Part shown: piece after piece, positions 9,552 through 16,679 of the stretch
Numbering within the stretch: position 1 is the stretch's first letter
Layout of the letters: every line of letters begins with the position of its first letter
From: Glycomyces buryatensis
Lineage (GTDB): Bacteria; Actinomycetota; Actinomycetes; Mycobacteriales; Micromonosporaceae
Assembly (NCBI RefSeq): GCF_004912275.1
Contig: NZ_STGY01000029.1
Location: 1,259 to 65,258 of the forward strand
Direction: 5' to 3'
DNA length: 64,000 nt
The notes under the pieces: model-generated
Database searches by the model: none
Seen by the model: the letters and a program-made list of their open reading frames with translations, nothing else
What the model was told of the DNA's origin: nothing
Translations under genes and position numbers: made by a program

Positions 9552-10535
9552 TTGACCCCAACGGCAACCCGCGAAGCCCCCTCCGAGGTCGACCTCGGAG
9601 GAGAGGCACGCGCCCGCCGGGCCGACCGGAGCTTCACCGGCCTGGTGACCGCGGCCGGGCTCACCGTCCTCATCGTGCTGGGCCTGATCCTGGTCACGAC
9701 CACGTTGAACGCCTGGCCCGCCATCTCGCTGGACCCGGTCAACTTCCTGACCGGGCGCACCTGGGACCCGAACGCGGACCTGTTCGGGACGGTCCCGTTC
9801 CTGTACGGCACCGTCGTGACCTCGCTGATCGGCATGATCATCGCGGTGCCGGTCTCCATCGGCATCGCCCTGTACATCACCGAGGTCGCCCACCGGCGGT
9901 TCCGCAAGTTCATCGTCACCGTCATCGACCTGCTCGCCACCGTGCCCTCGGTGGTCTTCGGCCTCGTCGGCGGACTCGTGGTGATTCCGGCCATCACGCC
10001 GGCCTACCAGTGGTTCGCCGGACTGGTCGCCCCGATTCCGGGCCTGAACGCGGTCTTCAGCGAGACCAACACCGGCCGCAACTACTTCACGGCCGGGCTG
10101 ATCCTCGCGGTCATGTGCATCCCGATCATCACCTCCATCTCGCGCGAGGTCTTCTCGACCGTGCCCGAGACGGACAAGCAGGCCGCCTACGCCTTGGGCG
10201 CGACCCGCTGGGAAATGATCAAGGGCGCGATCCTCCCCCACTCCTTCGGCGGACTCGTCGGCGCCTCGATGCTCGGCCTGGGTCGGGCGATGGGTGAGAC
10301 GATCGCGGTCTCCCTGGTCATCGGCGGCTCGCTCGGCATGACCCCCAACATGTTCGCGCCCGGCAACACGATGGCCTCGGTCATCGCGCAGCAGTGGGGC
10401 GAATCGAGCGGCCTGCACACCGACGCGCTCATCGGCATCGGCGTCCAGCTGTTCGCCATCACCGTCATCATCAACTTCCTCGCCCGCGCCGTGGTGCGCC
10501 GCGCCGAGATCAAGATGAAGGGGGCCCACTCATGA
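9552..10535 (+). CDS. pstC: Phosphate ABC transporter permease PstC
   Basis: This is one of the two membrane subunits of the phosphate importer, about 327 residues with six transmembrane helices. The cytoplasmic coupling motif is near EVFSTVPETDKQAAYALGAT, and the loop GLGRAMGETIAV is typical of PstC. I chose the TTG start at 9552 because GGAG at 9540-9543 is 8 nt upstream. A GTG at 9543, three codons earlier, overlaps that Shine-Dalgarno sequence. The stop overlaps the pstA start (ATGA at 10532-10535). Confidence 0.93.
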   Translation: MTPTATREAPSEVDLGGEARARRADRSFTGLVTAAGLTVLIVLGLILVTTTLNAWPAISLDPVNFLTGRTWDPNADLFGTVPFLYGTVVTSLIGMIIAVPVSIGIALYITEVAHRRFRKFIVTVIDLLATVPSVVFGLVGGLVVIPAITPAYQWFAGLVAPIPGLNAVFSETNTGRNYFTAGLILAVMCIPIITSISREVFSTVPETDKQAAYALGATRWEMIKGAILPHSFGGLVGASMLGLGRAMGETIAVSLVIGGSLGMTPNMFAPGNTMASVIAQQWGESSGLHTDALIGIGVQLFAITVIINFLARAVVRRAEIKMKGAHS

Positions 10536-11425
10536 CGAGCCTCTCCAGCACTCCGCCGGACCTGACGCGCCGCAACCTGTCGTGGCGCCGGTCGCTGGCC
10601 AACCGGACCTCCACGCTCCTCATCGGACTGTGCGTCGTGCTCGCGGCCTTCCCGCTGTTCCTGGTCATGTGGCAGGTCATCTCCCGCGGTGGCTCGTCGA
10701 TGAGCCTGGATTTCCTCACCGAGGAGATCCCCCGCAACTACCGCACCGCCGGCCCCGGCATGGGCCCGGCGATCGTGGGCACCCTGTTCATCACCGGCAT
10801 GGCAGCACTCATCGCCATCCCGATCGGCGTGCTCGGCGCGGTCTACCTCAACGAGTACGGCAAGAACAAGCCGCTGGCGCGGTTCATCCGCACCATGGCC
10901 GACGTCATGACCGGCGTCCCCTCGATCATGATGGGCCTGTTCATCTACGTCTCCTACGTGATCGTCATCGGCGAGCAGATCGGTTTCGCCGGTTCCCTGG
11001 CGCTGGCGTGCCTGATGCTGCCGATCGTGATCCGCTCGACCGAGGAGATGCTGCGGCTGGTTCCCGACGAGCTGCGGCAGGCCTCGGCCGGTCTGGGCGC
11101 GCGCAAGTGGCGCACGATCATGACCGTGGTGCTGCCGTCGGCCTCCTCGGGCATCACCTCCGGTGCGCTGCTGGCGATCGCCCGCGCCGCCGGCGAGACC
11201 GCGCCGATCATCGTCACGGTCGGCCTGACGTACATCTACAAGCCCGACCTGTTCTACGGCCAGAACACGAACCTGGCGGCGCAGATCTTCCGCAACGCCA
11301 GCCAGCCGTTCGCGGCCTCGCAGGAACGCGCCTGGGGTGCGGCCCTGACGCTGATGGGTTTGGTCTTCCTGTTCACGATCATCTCGCGCATCATCGCCTC
11401 GCGCTTCGCGATCGACAAGCGCTGA
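10532..11425 (+). CDS. pstA: Phosphate ABC transporter permease PstA
   Basis: The second membrane subunit of the phosphate importer, 297 residues. It has six hydrophobic helices, the motif MTGVPSIMMG and the coupling segment VPDELRQASAGLGARKW, followed by ARAAGETAPI. ATG 10532 overlaps the pstC stop. Open frame continues upstream to 10394, but that region is PstC in another frame. pstB does not follow; transcription ends at a bidirectional terminator. Confidence 0.94.
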   Translation: MTSLSSTPPDLTRRNLSWRRSLANRTSTLLIGLCVVLAAFPLFLVMWQVISRGGSSMSLDFLTEEIPRNYRTAGPGMGPAIVGTLFITGMAALIAIPIGVLGAVYLNEYGKNKPLARFIRTMADVMTGVPSIMMGLFIYVSYVIVIGEQIGFAGSLALACLMLPIVIRSTEEMLRLVPDELRQASAGLGARKWRTIMTVVLPSASSGITSGALLAIARAAGETAPIIVTVGLTYIYKPDLFYGQNTNLAAQIFRNASQPFAASQERAWGAALTLMGLVFLFTIISRIIASRFAIDKR

Positions 11426-11452
11426 GGCCCGGCCAGCCGGTTCTCCTCCGAT

Positions 11453-11496
11453 AACACCGAGGGCCCCGACCAGATCTGGTCGGGGCCCTCGGTGTT
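11453..11496. terminator. Bidirectional terminator between pstA and pstB
   Basis: A perfect 22-bp inverted repeat (AACACCGAGGG... centred between 11474 and 11475) ends in TT on one strand and the mirror on the other. It lies between the convergent ends of pstA and pstB. Confidence 0.85.
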
Positions 11497-11509
11497 TCCG
11501 CTTGTGTCC

Positions 11510-12388
11510 CTAGCCGAAGCGGCCGGTCACGTAGTTCTCGGTGCGCACGTCGGACGGGGTGGTGAAGATCCGCTGGGTGTCGTCGAACTCGACCAGGACC
11601 CCGGTGCGGGTGTCGCTGACCTCGTTGACCTCAGTGGAGAAGAATGCGGTCTTGTCGGACACCCGCGCGGCCTGCTGCATGTTGTGGGTGACGATGACGA
11701 TCGTGAACTGCTCGGCCAGGTCGACCATGAGCTCCTCGATGCGGGCCGTGGCGATCGGGTCGAGCGCCGAGCAGGGCTCGTCCATGAGGACCACCTCGGG
11801 CTGGAGCGCAATCGTGCGGGCGATGCACAGCCGCTGCTGCTGCCCGCCCGAGAGCGCCAGCGCCGACTTCTTGAGGTCGTCCTTGACCTCGTCCCACAGC
11901 GCGGCCTTGCGGAGCGAGTCCTCGACGATGTCGTCGCGCTCAGCGCGGGGCACGCCGTGGATCTTGGGCCCGTAGGAAACATTGTCAAAGATGGACTTGG
12001 GGAAGGGGTTGGCCTTCTGGAAGACCATGCCGATGCGGCGGCGCACCTCGACCGGGTCGACGCCGGACTCGTAGATGTCCTTGCCGTGGTAGGAGACCGT
12101 GCCTTCGACGCGGGCGCCGGGGATGAGGTCGTTCATGCGGTTGAGCGAGCGCAGCAGCGTGGACTTTCCGCAGCCGGAAGGTCCGATGAGCGCGGTGATC
12201 TCGTTCTTGGCGACGGTGAAGTTCACGTCCTTGACGGCTTTGAAGTCGCCGTAGAAGACGCCCACGTCCTTGATGTCGAATACGGTCGGGCCGCCGGTGC
12301 CGGGGCTCTCGTGCGCGGGCTGCGGCGCCATGTCGATACGACGGGAGCGCGCGTCGGGGCCGGCACCGGACAGAGTCGGGTCGCTCAT
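11510..12388 (-). CDS. pstB: Phosphate ABC transporter ATP-binding protein PstB
   Basis: This is the ATPase of the phosphate importer, 292 residues. It has Walker [10 protein letters not shown], the signature LSGGQQQRL, Walker [13 protein letters not shown] and the switch His in IVTHNMQQA. An N-terminal extension of about 35 residues precedes the core. It is transcribed towards pstSCA rather than following it, and it has its own PHO box at 12464-12492. Co-regulation therefore replaces co-transcription. Confidence 0.95.
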   Translation of the reverse strand: MSDPTLSGAGPDARSRRIDMAPQPAHESPGTGGPTVFDIKDVGVFYGDFKAVKDVNFTVAKNEITALIGPSGCGKSTLLRSLNRMNDLIPGARVEGTVSYHGKDIYESGVDPVEVRRRIGMVFQKANPFPKSIFDNVSYGPKIHGVPRAERDDIVEDSLRKAALWDEVKDDLKKSALALSGGQQQRLCIARTIALQPEVVLMDEPCSALDPIATARIEELMVDLAEQFTIVIVTHNMQQAARVSDKTAFFSTEVNEVSDTRTGVLVEFDDTQRIFTTPSDVRTENYVTGRFG

Positions 12389-12463
12389 GGGGTCTCTCCT
12401 CCGCGAGGTGCAGTTTCAAACGTTCGGGGTGTCTCCGACGCTAAAACCGGCGGGTAGCGGACG

Positions 12464-12492
12464 GGGCGAATGGCGGTGAACCCGAGGTGAAC
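12464..12492 (-). promoter_or_regulatory. PHO box (PhoP operator) upstream of pstB
   Basis: On the minus strand two perfect GTTCACC units (12486-12492 and 12475-12481) and a weaker TTCGCCC (12464-12470) repeat every 11 bp. The box lies about 76 bp before the pstB start. It also faces the divergent gene at 12588. Confidence 0.82.
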
Positions 12493-12587
12493 GCGGGGCC
12501 GCGGGGGTGTTTCGGCGGCACCGCCCCGGACGAGGTGATTCGGCCGAAACCGGGCAGGGCGCCCGCGGCCGCGGGAATACTGTCCAC

Positions 12588-12974
12588 ATGAGTTTTCTGG
12601 TGCGGCTTGTGCTGACCGCGATCGCGCTGTGGCTGGCCACGGTGATCGTCGGGGGCATCTACCTGTTCGGCGACTCGACGCTGGCGAAGTTCTTCTCGCT
12701 GGTGTTGGTGGCCTTGGTGTTCACGGTGGTGAATGCGCTCGTCAAGCCGATCGTGATGATGGTCGGCTGCGCTCTGTACGTGCTGACGCTGGGCCTGTTC
12801 GGCCTGGTGGTGAACGCTCTGATGTTCTGGCTGACGGCCTGGATCTCCGAGCAGTTGTCACTGGGGTTCCATGTGGACGGGTTCTGGCCGGCGTTCTGGG
12901 GCGCGATCATCGTGTCGCTGGCGATGTGGGTGATGGATCTGCTGACGCCTCGCAAGGAGGACGCGGGAGCGTAA
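12588..12974 (+). CDS. Phage holin family 4-like small membrane protein
   Basis: A 128-residue integral membrane protein with four hydrophobic helices and the pattern of the PF04020 family (LVNALVKPIV then LGLFGLVVNALMFWL). The role of this widespread bacterial family is unknown; the holin name comes from weak similarity. The ATG at 12588 (MSFLVRL) was preferred to a longer GTG-rich frame starting at 12507. The C-terminus is charged and cytoplasmic. A 24-bp perfect stem terminator follows. Confidence 0.8.
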   Translation: MSFLVRLVLTAIALWLATVIVGGIYLFGDSTLAKFFSLVLVALVFTVVNALVKPIVMMVGCALYVLTLGLFGLVVNALMFWLTAWISEQLSLGFHVDGFWPAFWGAIIVSLAMWVMDLLTPRKEDAGA

Positions 12975-12984
12975 GAGCGCGATA

Positions 12985-13034
12985 CGACTAGGCCCCGTCG
13001 GGCGGCTCCCGAGCCGCCCGACGGGGCCTAGTCG
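12985..13034. terminator. Bidirectional terminator, 24-bp perfect stem
   Basis: CGACTAGGCCCCGTCGGGCG and four more bases (12985-13008) pair perfectly with 13011-13034 around a 2-nt loop. It separates two convergent genes. Confidence 0.85.
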
Positions 13035-13043
13035 TTGCTGCTG

Positions 13044-13517
13044 TTAGAACGGCAGACCGGTGGCCGGGCCGGTGGGGACGTCGCGAATGTTGTCGTCACG
13101 TCCGTTCCGGGCTCCGGCGCCGGGCGAGTTGAACGGCATGGGCCCCTGGGGTCCGGGAGCCTTGCCGAGCCTGCGGCGCATGACATTGAGGTTGTGCAGC
13201 CCGGCGAGCGCATAGGTTCGGATGCGCTCGAACTGCTTGGTCTTCTTGGCGGTCTTGAGCGCTACACCGGCATTGTGGTGAAGCTTGCGGGCGCGCACGA
13301 GCGCGGCGCCGGCCTCGGGGTCGGCGACCTGCACGGGCGCAATGGCGATCTGCGAGGTGAGGAGTTTGGTCCAGGCCTCGGCTTCTTCTTTGGCGCGGGC
13401 TTTTCGGCGGCGCCTGGTCTCGATGCTGGATCGCAGCCCGAGGACTGCCGCGAAGATGAGGACAAGGGCGAGAACTGCTCCGAACGCGGCGATTGCCACT
13501 TCAATGGCGCTTTCCAT
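13044..13517 (-). CDS. Single-span membrane protein of unknown function
   Basis: The family is not recognised. It has 157 residues. One N-terminal transmembrane helix (IAAFGAVLALVLIFAAVLGL) is followed by a very basic stretch (ETRRRRKARAKEE) and a helical cytoplasmic domain, then a Pro/Gly-rich tail. I chose ATG 13517 because a G-rich Shine-Dalgarno lies 5 nt upstream. GTG at 13523 is the alternative. It stands alone between a terminator and the divergent CDF exporter. Confidence 0.7.
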   Translation of the reverse strand: MESAIEVAIAAFGAVLALVLIFAAVLGLRSSIETRRRRKARAKEEAEAWTKLLTSQIAIAPVQVADPEAGAALVRARKLHHNAGVALKTAKKTKQFERIRTYALAGLHNLNVMRRRLGKAPGPQGPMPFNSPGAGARNGRDDNIRDVPTGPATGLPF

Positions 13518-13670
13518 CGTCACCCCCCGTGACCAGTGCTGATATGTCTCTGTTGAATATTATTCCATTGGCCGCCGACTTTTATGAAACTCCCCCTGGT
13601 TCACGTCGAGTCGGGCGTTTTCCGGTATTTCCGGCCTTCGGTGCGAGCCGGAACTATGGGACACGGCTTC

Positions 13671-13690
13671 ACATGCAAAAGTGCGCATGT
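13671..13690 (+). promoter_or_regulatory. Inverted repeat upstream of the CDF exporter
   Basis: ACATGC (13671-13676) and GCATGT (13685-13690) are separated by 8 bp, about 65 bp before the exporter start. The position fits an operator for a metal-responsive repressor; the regulator is unknown. Confidence 0.4.
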
Positions 13691-13753
13691 TAGCATTCGA
13701 TTTCGACGGGCATCCCCACCCGCCACACTCACCCTGACAGAGGAGGAACCCGC

Positions 13754-14662
13754 ATGGGCCACGACCACTCGCACGGCGCCGTCTCCCTCGGCGCCCGTCA
13801 CCGCGGACGGCTCTGGCTGGCACTGGCCCTGGCCGTCACGGTGGTGTTCGCCGAAGGGGTCGCGGCCTGGTACACCCACTCCCTGGCGCTGCTGTCCGAC
13901 GCCGCCCACGTCGCCAGCGACTCGCTCGGCATCGCGATGGCCCTGTCCGCCATCATCGCCGTCCGCAGGGCCGGCGCCGGGCCGAAGCGCACCTTCGGCC
14001 TCTACCGGCTCGAAGTCCTTGCCGCCCTCGCGAACACGCTGCTGCTGTTCGGCGTCGCGTCCTTCGTGGTGGTGCAGGCGATCCGGCGCATGGGGGACCC
14101 GCCCGAGGTCCAGGCCGGGCCGATGCTCACCGTCGCCTGCCTGGCACTGGCGGCCAACGTCACCTCGCTGCTCCTGCTCCGGTCGGGCGCGGCCGAGTCG
14201 ATCAACGTGCGAGGCGCCTACTTCGAGGTCCTGGGCGATGCGCTCAGCTCGCTGGGCGTCATCATCGCCGCGGTGGTCATCGCCCTCACCGACTGGTACT
14301 ACGCCGACAGCCTCATCGCCGTGGCCGTGGGCCTGTTCATCCTGCCCCGCGCGGCACGCCTGGGGCGGGACGCGCTGCGCATCCTACTCCAGCACGCCCC
14401 GGCCGGCGTGGACCTAAACGAGGTCAAATCCGCCTTGGCAACACTCGAAGGAGTGAATGAGGTGCACGATCTGCACCTGTGGACCCTCACCTCGGGTATG
14501 GACGTGGCGACCGTCCACCTGGGACTCGAATCCGAGGCCGATCCGGCGGCGGTCCTGGCCGAGGCACAGCAAACGCTGGCCAAACGCTTCGGAATCGAGC
14601 ACGCGACCGTCCAGATCGAGCCCGGGAGCGCCAATCGGGAATGCGAGACGCCGGGATGGTAA
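13754..14662 (+). CDS. Cation diffusion facilitator (CzcD-like metal exporter)
   Basis: This is a proton-coupled divalent metal efflux protein, 302 residues. A His-rich N-terminus (GHDHSHG) precedes six transmembrane helices and a cytoplasmic C-terminal metal-binding domain from about residue 210. The helix 2 site HVASD (His/Asp) is intact. In helix 5 the usual HxxxD motif reads EVLGD, so one His is a Glu. That could shift metal preference away from zinc. GAGGAGG lies just upstream of the ATG. Zinc, cobalt or cadmium export is typical of the family. Confidence 0.9.
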   Translation: MGHDHSHGAVSLGARHRGRLWLALALAVTVVFAEGVAAWYTHSLALLSDAAHVASDSLGIAMALSAIIAVRRAGAGPKRTFGLYRLEVLAALANTLLLFGVASFVVVQAIRRMGDPPEVQAGPMLTVACLALAANVTSLLLLRSGAAESINVRGAYFEVLGDALSSLGVIIAAVVIALTDWYYADSLIAVAVGLFILPRAARLGRDALRILLQHAPAGVDLNEVKSALATLEGVNEVHDLHLWTLTSGMDVATVHLGLESEADPAAVLAEAQQTLAKRFGIEHATVQIEPGSANRECETPGW

Positions 14663-14782
14663 CACCGACCGGTCGCTGTCTGGAAACCGATAGTGACGGA
14701 TATATGACGCGCGCTCAATATGCGGCTGGCTATCGTAGACACCGTCCTGGGGACTCGAAGTGCTCCTTGGAAGGAGGGGTCG

Positions 14783-14956
14783 ATGTTGACCCATGTATGG
14801 ATGAAGAGCAGCAGGTCCGGCCCGAACGGCGCCTGCGTTGAAGTAAGGCTGGCGAACGGTGCCGTGGAGATCAGGGACACCAAGCTGACGCGCAGTCCTA
14901 TTCTGCGAGCCAGCCGTGCCGACTGGCAGTCACTGCTGCGGCAGGAAGGCCGGTAG
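14783..14956 (+). CDS. DUF397 domain-containing small protein
   Basis: A 57-residue protein with the DUF397 pattern: W.KSSRSGPNGACVEV, then IRDTKL and an Ile/Leu-Arg-A-S-x-x-DW end. A strong Shine-Dalgarno (GAAGGAGG at 14770-14777) fixes ATG 14783. DUF397 proteins in actinomycetes usually sit beside XRE regulators of the DUF5753 type and are thought to act as their partners. Here the partner is convergent rather than upstream on the same strand. Confidence 0.88.
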   Translation: MLTHVWMKSSRSGPNGACVEVRLANGAVEIRDTKLTRSPILRASRADWQSLLRQEGR

Positions 14957-14967
14957 CAAGACCTGAG

Positions 14968-15005
14968 AAAGGGGCGGCCGCGGCATTCGCCGCGGCCGCC
15001 CCTTT
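14968..15005. terminator. Bidirectional terminator between DUF397 and XRE genes
   Basis: A perfect 17-bp stem, AAAGGGGCGGCCGCGGC with its complement, around an ATTC loop and ending in TTT on both strands. Confidence 0.85.
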
Positions 15006-15014
15006 ACGCATGGG

Positions 15015-15947
15015 CTACAGGGATTTGAGGCGTTCGGCCTGGGCCTCGATGAACTCCAGGCTGCGACCGGGATTCAGGGCGGCCGAGCGCAGGTTCCCGA
15101 AGATCTCGTGGAAGGGCTGGACGTCCTCGCCCTCTTCGTAGACGTCGCCATTGTGGCCCTCGATGTAGACCACGTCGGGATGGCGGTAGCCGGGGTCGAT
15201 CTCGCCGTTCGCCTCACCGAAGCCGAGGATCGTGAACGAGGACAGCATCCCGGGGTAGGCCCCGCCCTCGAACGGCAGCACCTGGAGGTGGACGTTCGGC
15301 AGCGAGGCGAGTTCGAGCAGATTCTGGAGCTGGTCGATCATGACCTTCGGACCGCCGAGGACGCGCCTGATGGCCGCCTCGTCGATGATGTTCCAGATCT
15401 TCAGGTCGTCCCGCAGGCGCTGCTGCCGCTCCATGCGCAGGCTGATGCGGTCGTCCATGTACCGCCGACCCTGCTCCAGCACGAAATCGAACGTGGCCTG
15501 GGCGTACTCACGGGTCTGCAAGAGCCCGTTGATGATCAACCCGTCGTACAGGTACAGATTGGAGGCGTCCTGCTCCAAGCCGATGTACGTGGCGTACGGC
15601 GGGGAGATGGTGTCGGAGTACCTGGCCCACCAGCCGCGCTTGCGGCCGTCCCGGGCGAGGCGCACCAGCTCCTCGATCTGCGCGGGGTCGGAGACGCCGT
15701 AAACCTCGGTGAGGGCCTGGACGTCGCGGGGCTTGATGCCCACCCGCCCGAGTTCCATGCGGTAGATGGTGGAGGTGGTGACCTCCAGCGCATCGGCCGC
15801 GTCCTGCGCCTCGGCGCCTGAGCGCTCGCGCAGCTCGCGGAGGATCCTCCCGGCCCGCCTGCGGCGCACCGTGGGACTACCGCCTGAAGGCATTGCCTTG
15901 CCCCCCAGCTTCTTCGGGTTGTCAGCGTCGTCGTTCGATGTTCCCAT
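15015..15947 (-). CDS. XRE-family regulator with DUF5753 (Scr1-type) domain
   Basis: This is a DNA-binding protein of 310 residues. An N-terminal helix-turn-helix (LRELRERSGAEAQDAADALE then STIYRMELGR) is followed by a DUF5753 domain (RYSDTISPPYATYIGLEQ, YDGLIINGLLQTREYA, LEFIEAQAERL). Such proteins pair with DUF397 proteins, here the convergent neighbour. ATG 15947 has an AGGG sequence 6 nt upstream. ATG 15893 (MPSGGSPTV) is the alternative start. The targets are unknown. Confidence 0.9.
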   Translation of the reverse strand: MGTSNDDADNPKKLGGKAMPSGGSPTVRRRRAGRILRELRERSGAEAQDAADALEVTTSTIYRMELGRVGIKPRDVQALTEVYGVSDPAQIEELVRLARDGRKRGWWARYSDTISPPYATYIGLEQDASNLYLYDGLIINGLLQTREYAQATFDFVLEQGRRYMDDRISLRMERQQRLRDDLKIWNIIDEAAIRRVLGGPKVMIDQLQNLLELASLPNVHLQVLPFEGGAYPGMLSSFTILGFGEANGEIDPGYRHPDVVYIEGHNGDVYEEGEDVQPFHEIFGNLRSAALNPGRSLEFIEAQAERLKSL

Positions 15948-16304
15948 TTGACACCCTGATCTCTCCGGAATCGGTGAGGACGCACCGGTGGAGGAGGACT
16001 TCTGGCCGCTCACCGGCTTGGACCTGCGGGGACAATTATTCGCCACCCGATCCGGTTATACCTCTTGCATCCAAAATCTGCATGTGCAATTCTACTGTAC
16101 GGAGGGGCTACCCGCCTCCACCGACTGTACCGATTCGGCACCGCGACTCGGCGAACCAGGTGCCCATACCGCTCGAAGGCAGCAGATTCCATTGGCCCGC
16201 AAGCGGTTCAATGATTCGAAAACCAGCTCGAAAGGCAGCCCGCGTTGCGAAGTCCGTACACACTTGACAATCCTCCCCCGGACGAACCCCCTGGTGGGGT
16301 CCCC
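15948..16304. other. Gene-free region upstream of the XRE regulator
   Basis: No supported gene. It must contain the promoter of the minus-strand XRE gene. TATAAC on the minus strand (16055-16060) is a possible -10 element but no good -35 was found. A TTGACA on the plus strand (16264-16269) lacks a partner. Confidence 0.3.
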
Positions 16305-16610
16305 GTGCCGAGTCTGTGGCGCGTGCAGTCCCGGTGGTGGAAGCGGCATACGCCCGCACTCGAACAGCGAGGCGCCAAGCGCCCGGTGTGCGAACACTGC
16401 AACCAGTCCTGGCCGTGCCACTCGTGGGCGTGCTGGGACGGCCAGCTCGGCGAGGCCGTCAGCCGGCCCGGCCAGGCGGCCCGAAGCCTTTCAGACGCAA
16501 TGCAAACGACTCCGATCGAGGTCGGACCGCGAACCGTCGAGCCGATCCCGGTGCGAGCCCGGGCGATGAAGCGGGCCATGACCCCTCGTGCCGAAAGAAG
16601 CGCCGCCTAG
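16305..16610 (+). CDS. Small Cys-rich protein with possible zinc site
   Basis: The family is not assigned. A protein of about 101 residues from GTG 16305, supported by GGTGGGG 5 nt upstream. A WRVQSRWW segment is followed by the motif VCEHCNQSWPCHSWACWD, with four Cys and a His in 18 residues. This suggests a small metal-binding knuckle. The C-terminus is basic. TTG codons at 16263 and 16245 are alternative starts. It sits between the XRE regulator and the Ser/Thr kinase. Similar short proteins occur near XRE/DUF397 loci in actinomycetes, as I recall. Confidence 0.6.
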   Translation: MPSLWRVQSRWWKRHTPALEQRGAKRPVCEHCNQSWPCHSWACWDGQLGEAVSRPGQAARSLSDAMQTTPIEVGPRTVEPIPVRARAMKRAMTPRAERSAA

Positions 16611-16679
16611 CGCGTAGCTTCGACGCCTTCCGGTCGTTAAACCCTGAGAGAGAATCCGACTCAAAGGGAAAGCCGCCGG

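Noticed and set aside
8313-10529. 738-codon open frame antisense to pstS/pstC
   Set aside because: It has the typical antisense shadow composition (His/Asp/Arg/Gly-rich) with no motifs.
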